Assembly (NCBI RefSeq): GCF_004101245.1
Contig: NZ_SCIN01000001.1
Span: forward strand, 448,784 to 512,783
Length of the DNA stretch: 64,000 nt
Origin: Sphingomonas sp. UV9
GTDB lineage: Bacteria; Pseudomonadota; Alphaproteobacteria; Sphingomonadales; Sphingomonadaceae
Direction: 5' to 3'
Below are positions 1 to 11,652 of this stretch, piece by piece; position 1 is the stretch's first letter, and each line of letters begins with the position of its first letter. The notes below the pieces were generated by a model, which saw only the letters and a program-made list of their open reading frames with translations, was not told where the DNA came from and ran no database searches. The position numbers and the translations under genes are program-made.

Positions 1-314
1 CCGTCGAACAAACGGATGCGCGATCCGGTGTCCGAAGCCAGCCTCAGCACAAGCGGGTTGCGCTGCGTGGGATCGACCGAGGAAATCGCCTCGCCGATCA
101 GCCGCGCCTCGCGTGCGGTCTGCGCGACGCGACTATCGACGATCCGGCTGCGGTAGGAATCCAGGTAGAAGAACCCGCCCGCCAGCAGCAGCAACGCGAA
201 GATGTTGACCGCCAAAATACGCCGCGTGAGCGAAATCTGCCCCGACCAGCGCAACGTGAGATCGCGCCCGTCGATGCCGAGCTCATTCCTCAGAAAATCG
301 ATACCCGGCGCCAT
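1..314 (-). CDS. chvG: Sensor histidine kinase ChvG, N-terminal fragment
   Basis: Cut by the left edge: 104 codons are present from an ATG at 314. Residues 33-51 ([19 protein letters not shown]) form one transmembrane helix, followed by the start of a periplasmic segment with a heptad-like charged stretch. No kinase domain is inside the window. It lies directly downstream of the chvI response regulator on the same strand and overlaps its 3' end by 32 bp, the usual chvI-chvG order in alphaproteobacteria, where ChvG senses envelope or acid stress and phosphorylates ChvI. The assignment rests on position and the N-terminal architecture. A short alternative frame starting at 286 has no recognisable content. 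A later start would reduce the overlap with chvI. Confidence 0.75.
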   Translation of the reverse strand, partial: MAPGIDFLRNELGIDGRDLTLRWSGQISLTRRILAVNIFALLLLAGGFFYLDSYRSRIVDSRVAQTAREARLIGEAISSVDPTQRNPLVLRLASDTGSRIRLFD

Positions 315-990
315 ATAATGTCTCGATAGCATCGAACGCAGGGTCGACCTGCCGGAATTTGCGGCGCAGTCGCTTGATATGGCTGTCGATCGTGCGGTCG
401 TCGACATAGATGTCGTCCTGATACGCCGCGTCCATCAACTGGTTGCGCGTCTTCACGATGCCGGGGCGTTGCGCAAGCGTCTCGAGGATCATGAACTCGG
501 TCACCGTCAGCGTCACCGGCTCGCCGCCCCACAAGGTGCGGTGCCGCGCCGGATCCATGCTGAGCCGCCCGCGCGCGAGTGGCCCGGCGGCTTCGGCTTC
601 GGTCTCCGTTCCGGGCGATTGGGTCAGTTCGGTACGGCGCAGTATCGCGCGGATGCGGGCAATCAGCAGCCGCTGCGAGAACGGCTTGGCGATATAGTCG
701 TCGGCGCCCATCGCGAGGCCCAGCGCTTCGTCGAGTTCGTCGTCCTTGCTGGTGAGGAAGATCACCGGGATCTGGCTCTTCTCGCGCAAGCGGCGGAGCA
801 GTTCGAGCCCATCCATCCGCGGCATCTTGATGTCGAAGATCGCGAGGTCGGGCGGGTTTTCGGTCAGCGCCTTCAGCGCCGTCTCGCCGTCCGAATAGAC
901 GCGCGTGACGAAACCCTCGGTCTGCAGCGCGATCGACACGGAGGTCAGGATGTTGCGGTCGTCGTCGACCAGCGCGATCGTTGCCGTCAT
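283..990 (-). CDS. chvI: DNA-binding response regulator ChvI
   Basis: 235 aa, an OmpR-family regulator. The receiver domain (about 1-120) has the acidic pocket VDDD at 8-11, phosphoacceptor D53 in [11 protein letters not shown] and the conserved K of IAKPF. A winged-helix DNA-binding domain fills about 140-235, ending in the typical TLYGAGYRF. With ChvG it forms a two-component system that in Rhizobium and Agrobacterium controls envelope, acid-response and central carbon genes. Here it is divergent from pckA across a 178-bp gap that holds a near-perfect 24-bp palindrome 27-50 bp upstream of this start, so autoregulation and coupling to pckA are plausible (inference). Confidence 0.93.
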   Translation of the reverse strand: MTATIALVDDDRNILTSVSIALQTEGFVTRVYSDGETALKALTENPPDLAIFDIKMPRMDGLELLRRLREKSQIPVIFLTSKDDELDEALGLAMGADDYIAKPFSQRLLIARIRAILRRTELTQSPGTETEAEAAGPLARGRLSMDPARHRTLWGGEPVTLTVTEFMILETLAQRPGIVKTRNQLMDAAYQDDIYVDDRTIDSHIKRLRRKFRQVDPAFDAIETLYGAGYRFSEE

Positions 991-1016
991 TACTGGGTCG
1001 CTTGCCTCGGTCGTTG

Positions 1017-1040
1017 GCGTATCGGCCTAGGCCAATACGC
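1017..1040. promoter_or_regulatory. 24-bp near-perfect palindrome in the chvI-pckA divergent promoter
   Basis: The arms GCGTAT-x-GGCCTA and TAGGCC-x-ATACGC pair everywhere except one C/A position. The site lies 27-50 bp upstream of the chvI start and about 130 bp upstream of the pckA start. Dyad symmetry of this length between divergent genes suggests an operator for a dimeric regulator. Which protein binds is not known from sequence. OmpR-family regulators such as ChvI usually bind direct repeats, so another regulator is at least as likely. Confidence 0.5.
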
Positions 1041-1168
1041 GCTGGCACTCAACTAAGACCGTATCGGGACAGCGTCGTCGATCGGCGTATTTGACCCGTG
1101 GAAGGGCGCCCCGTACAGCCCGGCGCAACGACATACATACGTATGCGAAAAACATCTGGAGAGATGCC

Positions 1169-2779
<1,611 letters not shown>

Positions 2780-2795
2780 TCTGTGCAATCACTAT

Positions 2796-2892
2796 CCGTC
2801 ATGCCGGACCTGTTCCGGCATCCACGGTTCCGCATCATCGAGAGAGCTTGGTTCGCGGAACGGTCGACCCCGGAACAAGTCCGGGGTGACGG
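2796..2892. repeat. 97-bp composite palindromic element, copy 1
   Basis: Two hairpins flank a variable centre. The left arm is GTCATGCCGG...CCGGCATCC and the right arm GACCCCGG...CCGGGGTGAC, with the outer ends CCGTCA / TGACGG mutually inverted. The reverse complement of the element at 15589-15685 has the same length and the same arms. It lies just 3' of pckA, between convergent transcription units, and may act as a transcription barrier. It resembles REP/BIME-type intergenic repeats. Confidence 0.85.
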
Positions 2893-2939
2893 AGGGTAAG
2901 GACGGGCGCGCGCCTTCAGATGGAAGGCGCGCACCGGCA

Positions 2940-3376
2940 TCAAAGCGCCTCCACCACGACTTCGCCATCCACAACCGCCGCAACCCGGACCCGCGCGCCG
3001 ACCGCTGCATCAGCTCCGCGCGCCGGCCAGCTCCCGTCGCCGACCAGCACCCGGCCATGCCCGCCGGCAATTTCGGTTTCCACGACCACGACCTGTCCCA
3101 CCAACCGCGCCGAGCGATCGTTCAACATCGGATCGCCCCCCTCGACGGGATAATCCCGGTACCAGCGCTTCCCGATCAGCACCGTTACCGCGCTCCACAC
3201 AGCGAACGCGCCCAGTTGCGCCGCCACCGGCAAGTCCGGCAGCGCGAACACCACCACCCCGGTCACCGCCGCCGCGATCGCGAGGAACACCAGAAACACC
3301 CCCGGCACCGCAAGTTCGGCGATCCCGAGCAGCAGCGCCGCGATCAGCCACGTGCCAGCCGGGCCAATCGCGTCCA

Positions 3377-3380
<4 letters not shown>
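2940..3380 (-). CDS. NfeD family membrane protein
   Basis: 146 aa. It starts with hydrophobic helices at about 10-28, 30-47 and 53-68, followed by a soluble C-terminal half rich in V, G and A that fits the NfeD OB-fold (VGQVVVVET, GARVRVAAVVDGEVVVEAL). NfeD proteins partner with SPFH/stomatin proteins in membrane microdomains. The start overlaps the stop of the upstream SPFH gene by 4 bp (ATGA), the usual SPFH-NfeD coupling, so the two are probably made together. This is the short NfeD form without the ClpP-like protease domain. Its specific role is unknown. Confidence 0.85.
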
Positions 3381-5939
<2,559 letters not shown>

Positions 5940-5964
5940 GGGCGACGGGGTTTTCAGTATAAAC

Positions 5965-6058
5965 GTCATTCCCGCGGAGGCGGGAACCCATACGGGCTGG
6001 CGTCACGATAAAGATCGGACCGTCCGAGGATATGGATCCCCGCCTGCGCGGGGATGAC
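5965..6058. repeat. Inverted pair of GTCATYCCCGC hairpins
   Basis: Hairpin 1 (5969-5986, arms TTCCCGC/GCGGGAA) and hairpin 2 (6036-6055, arms ATCCCCGC/GCGGGGAT) face each other. The outer ends GTCAT...ATGAC are inverted, so the whole 94 bp could fold into one long structure. It lies immediately 3' of guaB. This is a REP-like intergenic element; no gene is present. Confidence 0.8.
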
Positions 6059-6124
6059 TCCGGTGTTTTTTTGAAGCGGGACGTCCCCGTCATCCTCCGC
6101 ATCTCATCCGTCATCCCCCCATCC

Positions 6125-6229
6125 GTCATCCCGGCGAAAGCCGGGACACATGGACACGGTGGACCCAGCGATAGCGAACTACCACCACCAACTCCGTAAC
6201 CATGGGTCCCGGCGTTCGCCGGGATGACG
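6125..6229. repeat. Second inverted pair of GTCATCCCGGC hairpins
   Basis: Hairpins at 6129-6146 (TCCCGGC-gaaa-GCCGGGA) and 6207-6224 (TCCCGGC-gttc-GCCGGGA) again lie head to head with GTCAT/ATGAC outer ends, about 105 bp in all. The 6059-6124 gap holds short direct repeats of CATCCGTCATCC. With the preceding pair this makes four related hairpins in 265 bp of gene-free DNA. Confidence 0.8.
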
Positions 6230-6316
6230 TGGAGGGGAGGCGGGGGCGATCTAGACAAGGTGAGCGCAACCAAACGCCCGCTACCGACCCATCCCGCCCA
6301 CTAACCCGAAATTATT

Positions 6317-6345
6317 CCCCTACCGCCCGCGCGACGGGCTAGGGG
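6317..6345 (+). promoter_or_regulatory. Hairpin overlapping the ribosome binding site of a leader ORF
   Basis: CCCCTA (6317-6322) pairs with TAGGGG (6340-6345) and GCCCG (6325-6329) with CGGGC (6335-6339), leaving a CC bulge and a CGCGA loop. The 3' arm runs into the GGAGG at 6344-6348 that serves the small ORF at 6354. Folding would hide part of that site, so translation control of the leader ORF and the coupled downstream gene is possible (inference). Confidence 0.45.
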
Positions 6346-6353
6346 AGGGGATG

Positions 6354-6413
6354 ATGACGAACACGATCTACCAAATCACCCGACCCCTCGCTCGTGCTGG
6401 AGCGGCAAAGTGA
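6354..6413 (+). CDS. Small leader ORF, 19 aa, coupled to the RsmB-like gene
   Basis: Encodes MTNTIYQITRPLARAGAAK. A strong GGAGG at 6344-6348 lies 5 nt before the ATG at 6354; an ATG at 6351 would add one residue. Its TGA overlaps the GTG start of the downstream methyltransferase gene as GTGA, and that gene has only a modest site of its own (TGGAGC). It could be a coupling peptide or a small functional protein. No family is recognised. The good binding site, the exact stop/start overlap and the hairpin before it are the reasons for calling it. Confidence 0.5.
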   Translation: MTNTIYQITRPLARAGAAK

Positions 6414-7603
6414 CTCCCCCAGCCCGCACACAAGCCGCGATCGAGCTCCTCGACCAGATCATCGCCGCCGCCCGCGAGTCCGGCGCCGCCGCCGACACGC
6501 TGATCGCGCGCTACTTCGCCACCCGCCGCTACGCCGGCTCCAAGGACCGCCGCGCCGTCCGCGAACTCGTCTACGCCGCGATCCGCAAGGCCGGCGACCG
6601 TCCGGAGAACGGCCGCACCGCCATGCTCCTCGTCGCCGACGCCGATCCGGAGCTCGCCGCGACCTTCGACGGCTCGACCCACGCGCCAGCGCCGATCGAA
6701 AAGGACGAACCCCGCGCCCGCGCCGGCGTCGCCCCGCAGTGGCTGACCAAAGCCCTCCGCGCCTCCGGCCTCGACGGCGCCGCACTCACAGACCTCGCCG
6801 GCCGCGCCACGCTGGACCTGCGCGTCAACACGCTGATCTCGGACCGCGCGACCGTGCTCGCCGCGCTCCCCGAAGCCGAAGCCGAAGCCACCCCGCACGC
6901 GCCCGACGGCGTCCGCCTTCCCACCGGCACCAACGTCGAGGCGCTCCCGCTCTTCAACGAAGGCGCGCTCGAGGTGCAGGACGAGGGCAGCCAGATCGTC
7001 GGTCTGGCGATGCAGGCCAAGCCGGGCCAGCGGATCGTCGATCTCTGCGCTGGCGCCGGCGGCAAGACGCTCGCGCTCGCCGCGACGATGGCGAACGAGG
7101 GCGTGATCCTCGCCTGCGACACCGATCGCAACCGCCTGTCGCGCCTCGCCCCCCGCGCGACCCGCGCCGGCGCGACGATCGTCGAAAGCCGCCTGCTCAA
7201 CCCGACGCGCGAGATCGAGGCGCTCAGCGAGTGGGCCGGTCGCGCCGACGGCGTGCTGGTCGACGCCCCCTGCTCGGGCACCGGCACATGGCGTCGCAAC
7301 CCGGAAGCGCGCTGGCGGCTCACCCCCGACCGCGTCTCGCGGCTGCAATCGACGCAGCAGCAAGTGCTCTCGGTCGCCGCCACGCTCGTCAAGCCGGGCG
7401 GCGCGCTGGTCTACATCGTCTGCTCGCTGCTCGACGCCGAGGGCACCGACCAGGTGACGTGGTTCCTGAACGCGCATCCCGGCTGGACCACCGATGCCGT
7501 GTCGCTCCCGGCCGGCGCGAAGCACGGCCACGGCGTCCGCCTCGAACCCGGCCGCGACGGCACCGACGGCTTTTTTGTCGCGCGCCTCCGGGCCGCGTGC
7601 TAG
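6410..7603 (+). CDS. RsmB/NOP family RNA (cytosine-5-)-methyltransferase
   Basis: 397 aa from a GTG start preceded by TGGAGC. An N-terminal helical region resembling the NusB-like part of RsmB is followed by a SAM-dependent fold. The SAM loop DLCAGAGGKT is at 211-220. The two catalytic cysteines of the family are visible: C288 in DAPCSGTG and the nucleophile C338 in YIVCSLL. It methylates C5 of cytosine in rRNA (or tRNA) using SAM. At 397 aa it is somewhat shorter than E. coli RsmB (about 430), so the exact target base is uncertain. It follows a small coupled ORF; a separate lipoprotein-like TPR gene is next on the same strand. Confidence 0.88.
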   Translation: MTPPARTQAAIELLDQIIAAARESGAAADTLIARYFATRRYAGSKDRRAVRELVYAAIRKAGDRPENGRTAMLLVADADPELAATFDGSTHAPAPIEKDEPRARAGVAPQWLTKALRASGLDGAALTDLAGRATLDLRVNTLISDRATVLAALPEAEAEATPHAPDGVRLPTGTNVEALPLFNEGALEVQDEGSQIVGLAMQAKPGQRIVDLCAGAGGKTLALAATMANEGVILACDTDRNRLSRLAPRATRAGATIVESRLLNPTREIEALSEWAGRADGVLVDAPCSGTGTWRRNPEARWRLTPDRVSRLQSTQQQVLSVAATLVKPGGALVYIVCSLLDAEGTDQVTWFLNAHPGWTTDAVSLPAGAKHGHGVRLEPGRDGTDGFFVARLRAAC

Positions 7604-7659
7604 CCAACCGCCCAACAGTCCGATTTGGGGCCCAACCTGTGACCCGCCTGGAGACGATC

Positions 7660-8160
7660 ATGCGCTTTTCGTCCGTTGCCCTTGCCGCCGCGCTGACGGT
7701 CGTGTGCGTGTCGACATCGCTCAGCGGCCAGCGCCCCGACGCGCAGATCGACGCGCGCTCGATGCAGTTGCTTGCAGAGGGGCGCACGCTGATGACCGCG
7801 GGCAATCTCGACGGCGCGACGGACGTCCTGGAGACGTCGGTCGCGGTCGACCCGCGCAATCGCGGCGCGTTCCTGCTGCTCGCCAAGGTTGCCGAAACCC
7901 GTGACCTGCCCGGCAAGGCGATCCGCCTCTACCGCGAGGCGCTGTTGCTCGAGCCGAACGACGTCGCGGCGCTGAAGGGGCAGGGCGAGGCGCTCGTTGC
8001 CAAGGGCGCCGTCGTCCGCGCGAAGGACAACCTCGTCAAGATCCGCACGCTCTGCAAGGGCGCATGCCCCGAGGCCACGCAACTCTCGGCGGTGATCGCC
8101 AAGGGGCCTCCGATCACGACCGCACAGGTCGACAAGCCCACTGTTGCGGCGAAGGACTGA
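7660..8160 (+). CDS. Secreted tetratricopeptide-repeat protein
   Basis: 166 aa from ATG 7660, with GGAG at 7650-7653. The N terminus (MRFSSVALAAALTVVCVSTS) looks like a cleavable signal peptide. Residues about 35-125 contain two to three TPR-like helical pairs (GNLDGATDVLETSVAVDPRN, GKAIRLYREALLLEPND). Two cysteines near the end (TLCKGACPEA) could form a disulfide in the periplasm. The frame is open upstream into the methyltransferase gene in another register, but the signal peptide and binding site fix the start. The function is unknown; TPR proteins usually scaffold protein complexes. Confidence 0.75.
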   Translation: MRFSSVALAAALTVVCVSTSLSGQRPDAQIDARSMQLLAEGRTLMTAGNLDGATDVLETSVAVDPRNRGAFLLLAKVAETRDLPGKAIRLYREALLLEPNDVAALKGQGEALVAKGAVVRAKDNLVKIRTLCKGACPEATQLSAVIAKGPPITTAQVDKPTVAAKD

Positions 8161-8173
8161 CGCTTTTTGCATT

Positions 8174-8274
8174 GATCCTCCCCCGCCAGGGGGAGGTGGC
8201 AGCCGTCTTAGGCTGACGGAGGGGGAGGTAAGCGAAACCGCCGCTCCGTGTCCTCCCCCTGGCGGGGGATGATC
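8174..8274. repeat. 101-bp palindromic repeat with GATCCTCCCCC ends
   Basis: The outer ends GATCCTCCCCCGCCAGGGGG and CCCCCTGGCGGGGGATGATC are near-perfect inverted copies. A central hairpin CAGCC-gtctta-GGCTG is followed by ACGGAGGGGGAGG. It sits between the convergent ends of the TPR gene and rsmA and probably stops transcription in both directions. The sequence family differs from the other repeats in the window. Confidence 0.8.
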
Positions 8275-8281
8275 GTCAAGT

Positions 8282-9109
8282 TCAGCCCACAGCCTTCGCC
8301 AGCGCGGTAAAATCCGCCACCGACAACGTCTCCGCCCGCCGCGTGGCCTCGACCCCGATCCGCTCCAGTGCATTGAGCGCGCCCGGTACGCCCTTCAGGC
8401 TCTGGCGCAGCATCTTGCGCCGCTGCCCGAACGCCGCCCCCGTCAGCCGCTCGAGCACCGCGAAGTTTACCCCCTCGGGCGCCTCGGTCGGCGTAAGGTG
8501 CACCACCGCCGACATCACCTTGGGCGGCGGCGTGAACGCCGACCGATGCACCGGCATCGCGATCCGCGCAGTCGAGCGCCACTGTGCCAGTACCGCGAGG
8601 CGCCCATAATGATCGTCGTTGGTCTTGGCGACGATCCGCTCGGCGACTTCCTTCTGGAACATCAGCGTGCACGACTGCCACCATGGCAGCCACGACGCCG
8701 ACAGCCACCCGACCAGCAACGCGGTGCCAATGTTATAGGGCAGGTTCGACACGATATGCGGCTTGCCCTCGAACAGGCTGGGCGCGTCGATCTCCATCGC
8801 GTCACCCTCGATGACGCGCAGCATCCCCGGATACGCCTCGCCGAGCTCCGACAGCGCCGGGATACACCGCCGGTCGCGCTCGATCGCCGTCACCCGAGCA
8901 CCCGCTGCGAGCAGCGCGCGGGTCAGGCCGCCAGGCCCGGGCCCGACCTCGAGCACTTCGGCATCGCGCAAATCGCCCGGCACCGCCGCGATCCGCTTCA
9001 GCAACTGCATGTCGAACAGGAAATTCTGGCCGAGCGCCTTGCTCGCGTTCAGCCCGTAGCGCGCGATCACCTCGCGCAGCGGGGGAAGCGCCGTTACCGC
9101 ATCGCTCAC
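8282..9109 (-). CDS. rsmA: 16S rRNA dimethyladenosine transferase RsmA (KsgA)
   Basis: 275 aa from GTG 9109, which overlaps the pdxA stop as GTGA. It dimethylates two adjacent adenines in the 3'-terminal hairpin of 16S rRNA, a late step of small-subunit assembly. [10 protein letters not shown], the SAM-binding [10 protein letters not shown], the acidic AIERD and the adenine-binding NLPYNIGT are all present, with a C-terminal helical lobe after residue 200. The frame is open another 222 bp into pdxA, but a start there would add unrelated sequence. It is the last gene of lptD-surA-pdxA-rsmA, the same order as in enterobacteria. Confidence 0.95.
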   Translation of the reverse strand: MSDAVTALPPLREVIARYGLNASKALGQNFLFDMQLLKRIAAVPGDLRDAEVLEVGPGPGGLTRALLAAGARVTAIERDRRCIPALSELGEAYPGMLRVIEGDAMEIDAPSLFEGKPHIVSNLPYNIGTALLVGWLSASWLPWWQSCTLMFQKEVAERIVAKTNDDHYGRLAVLAQWRSTARIAMPVHRSAFTPPPKVMSAVVHLTPTEAPEGVNFAVLERLTGAAFGQRRKMLRQSLKGVPGALNALERIGVEATRRAETLSVADFTALAKAVG

Positions 9110-10116
9110 GACTTGCAGGCTGCGGTTTGCGCGCGTCGGTCGGCCGCTTCGCCCGCCATAGCGATCGCCGCGATCATCGCGCCGGGTTCGGCCAGGTTCT
9201 TGCCCGCGATCGCAAACGCGGTGCCGTGGTCGGGCGAGGTCCGCACGATCGGCAGCCCCAGCGTCATGTTGACGCCCTCGTCGAAATGGATCGTCTTGAG
9301 CGGCACCAGCGCCTGGTCGTGATAGCAGCACATCACGACGTCATAGGTCGTGCGCGCCCGCGGGTGGAACATCGTGTCCGCGGCGAAGGGCCCGGTTGCG
9401 TCGATGCCTTCCTCGCGTAGGATCGCAATCGCCGGCGCGATGATCTCGATCTCCTCCCGCCCGAGCGCACCCTGTTCGCCCGCATGCGGATTGAACCCGG
9501 CAAAGGCGAGCCGCGGGTTTTCGATCCCGAAATTGCGCAACAGCCCGCGCGCCGTCGCGCGGCCCTTGGCGACGATCAGGTCGATCGTCAGCAGCGCGGA
9601 GACATCCTTCAAGGGCACGTGGGTCGTGATCGGCACGACCTTCAACGACGGGCCGGCCAGCATCATCACGGCATTGTCGCCCGCCACGCCGTAACGCTCG
9701 GCGACGAACTCGGTCTGCCCCGGATGACTGAAGCCGATCGCATATAGCTGCGACTTCGACACCGGCCCCGTCACCAGCGCGCGCGCCGCCCCGGTACGGA
9801 CGAGCCCTACCGCCAGCTCGAGCGAATGCAGCGCACACCGCGCGCCATCGGCGTCGGGGTTTCCGGGAACGATCGTCCCGGCGGCGCCGATCGTCAGCAC
9901 CGGCAGCGCATCGGCGAACGCCGTCGCGGCTTCGTTCATGTCCGCGACCCGCGCGATCGGGCCGGTCCAGACCCGCTCGATCGCGCGCGCATCGCCGACC
10001 GCCACGAACGGCGGCAGGCTATGCGTCACCCGTGCGTCCCATGCCTTGGCGATGATCTCGGGCCCGATCCCCGCAGGATCGCCCATCGATACCGCCAGCG
10101 GGTGGACGCGCGTCAC
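9106..10116 (-). CDS. pdxA: 4-hydroxythreonine-4-phosphate dehydrogenase
   Basis: 336 aa. It oxidises 4-phosphohydroxy-L-threonine with NAD(P)+ in pyridoxal-5'-phosphate synthesis (DXP-dependent route). The N terminus has [12 protein letters not shown]; metal-binding histidines are visible in ITTHVPL and [13 protein letters not shown], followed by the substrate loop [24 protein letters not shown] (split motif). The stop overlaps the rsmA start by 4 bp, and it starts 21 bp after surA ends. The length is typical. Confidence 0.96.
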   Translation of the reverse strand: MTRVHPLAVSMGDPAGIGPEIIAKAWDARVTHSLPPFVAVGDARAIERVWTGPIARVADMNEAATAFADALPVLTIGAAGTIVPGNPDADGARCALHSLELAVGLVRTGAARALVTGPVSKSQLYAIGFSHPGQTEFVAERYGVAGDNAVMMLAGPSLKVVPITTHVPLKDVSALLTIDLIVAKGRATARGLLRNFGIENPRLAFAGFNPHAGEQGALGREEIEIIAPAIAILREEGIDATGPFAADTMFHPRARTTYDVVMCCYHDQALVPLKTIHFDEGVNMTLGLPIVRTSPDHGTAFAIAGKNLAEPGAMIAAIAMAGEAADRRAQTAACKS

Positions 10117-10137
10117 GCCCCGATCACCATGTCGCGA

Positions 10138-11577
10138 TCACCGATAGTCGACCACGGCATCGCGCCGCAGATCGCGCAGCTTCTGCTGGGCGCGCAGATT
10201 GACGCGCTGCTGTTCGAGCTGACCCTGGATCTGCTCCGAATTCGGCAGCGACCCGCCGGCCGCCTCGTCGCGACCGCACAGGACGAGCGCGCGCACACCC
10301 TGTTCCGCAGAACCGAACGGCGGCGTCGACTGACCGACCTGGAGCTTGAGCATGATTTCTTGCAGCTGTGGCGGCAGGTCGCGGATGCGGACCGTGTCGT
10401 TGTCGACCACTTCCGCGCCGATTCCGGCCGCGACCTTCTCGACGGTGCCGCAACCGCGCAATTCCTGCGTCGCCTTGGCGAATGCCTGGGCGCGCGCCGC
10501 CGCCTGCGCCTGGTTCGTGTTCGGCGGGAACTTCAACGTCAACTGCTTGAGGCTGAGCTTGGCATCGCGAGGATCGGCCGTCAGCACCTGGCGCTTGTCG
10601 GTCAGGTACAGGATCGAATAGCCGCCGGCGACCTCGATCGGACCTGCAACCTGGCCGACCTGCATCGTTGTCGCGGCTTCGGCCAAAGGAGGCGGCAGCG
10701 TCGCGGCGCGGATCCAGCCGAGATCACCGCCGACCGCACGGGTCGACGCTTCGGAGAACTGGCGCGCATAATATTCGAACGGCTGCGCGCCCTTCTGGAT
10801 CTCCTGAAGGATCTGCTTGGCGTTGGTATAGACCTGCTGGCTGTTCGCCGGCGTCGCCGCGAGATAGATTTCCTTGAGGTTGAATTCGTCGGTACCCTTG
10901 GCCGCCTGGAGACGGTCGATGATCGACTTCACTTCCTCGTCGCCGACGTTGACGAACGGCTCGACGCGGCGTCGCAGATAGCGCTGCCATGCGAGCTCGC
11001 CCTCGATCTGGCGCTTCAGCGAGCGCTCTGACGACCCGGACTCGCGAAGATACACGCGCATCGCCTGGGGCGTGCGATTGAACCGCTTCGACACGCCGTC
11101 GTAGCTCTGCGTCAGCTCGGCGGGCGTGATCGTGATGTCGGCGGTCTTGGCCTCCTGGATCTGCAACGTCTCGTCGATCAGCTGGCGCAGCACCTGCAGC
11201 TTCAGCCGCTCGCGATCCTCGGGCGACAGTTTCGCCTCGTTCGCCATCGCCACCAACGCCACGCGCTGGTCGACGTCGGTACCGGTGATCACGGTGTCGT
11301 TGACGATCGCGGTCGGCTTGCGGACATTGGGGTCGAGCTTGCCGAAAATCTGGAGATTGGTCGGGATGTCGAGACCGGTATTGTCCGGCACGCTCTGGTC
11401 CTGGACCGTCTGGCCCGATCCGGCCTGACCCGGTGCGCCCTGTGGAGGAGCACTCTGTGGGGGAGCGCTCTGGGCGATCGCACTTGCCGCCAGCGCGGCC
11501 AGAACCACCGCACCGATCACACGGCTGCTACGCGCCGCCAGTCGAACATCATGCTTCAAGTGTCGGTATCCCATCAT
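10138..11577 (-). CDS. surA: Periplasmic chaperone/peptidyl-prolyl isomerase SurA
   Basis: 479 aa. The N-terminal signal region (about 18-36, VIGAVVLAALAASAIAQ) is followed by a Pro/Gln/Gly-rich linker (about 37-60) not found in E. coli SurA. The SurA N-terminal chaperone domain is at about 80-240, with a first parvulin domain at about 255-350 (FNLKEIYLAA ... GGDLGWI) and a second, degenerate one at about 360-455. It escorts outer-membrane proteins, including LptD, through the periplasm. It is between lptD (75-bp gap) and pdxA. The overall length exceeds E. coli's 428 aa mainly because of the linker. Confidence 0.92.
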   Translation of the reverse strand: MMGYRHLKHDVRLAARSSRVIGAVVLAALAASAIAQSAPPQSAPPQGAPGQAGSGQTVQDQSVPDNTGLDIPTNLQIFGKLDPNVRKPTAIVNDTVITGTDVDQRVALVAMANEAKLSPEDRERLKLQVLRQLIDETLQIQEAKTADITITPAELTQSYDGVSKRFNRTPQAMRVYLRESGSSERSLKRQIEGELAWQRYLRRRVEPFVNVGDEEVKSIIDRLQAAKGTDEFNLKEIYLAATPANSQQVYTNAKQILQEIQKGAQPFEYYARQFSEASTRAVGGDLGWIRAATLPPPLAEAATTMQVGQVAGPIEVAGGYSILYLTDKRQVLTADPRDAKLSLKQLTLKFPPNTNQAQAAARAQAFAKATQELRGCGTVEKVAAGIGAEVVDNDTVRIRDLPPQLQEIMLKLQVGQSTPPFGSAEQGVRALVLCGRDEAAGGSLPNSEQIQGQLEQQRVNLRAQQKLRDLRRDAVVDYR

Positions 11578-11652
11578 CGCACGCCGTACATCGCACCGTC
11601 ATTGCCATGACGGCGCATATCCGGCGTTGCCCCAAAGTAGCTGAACGCGGGC

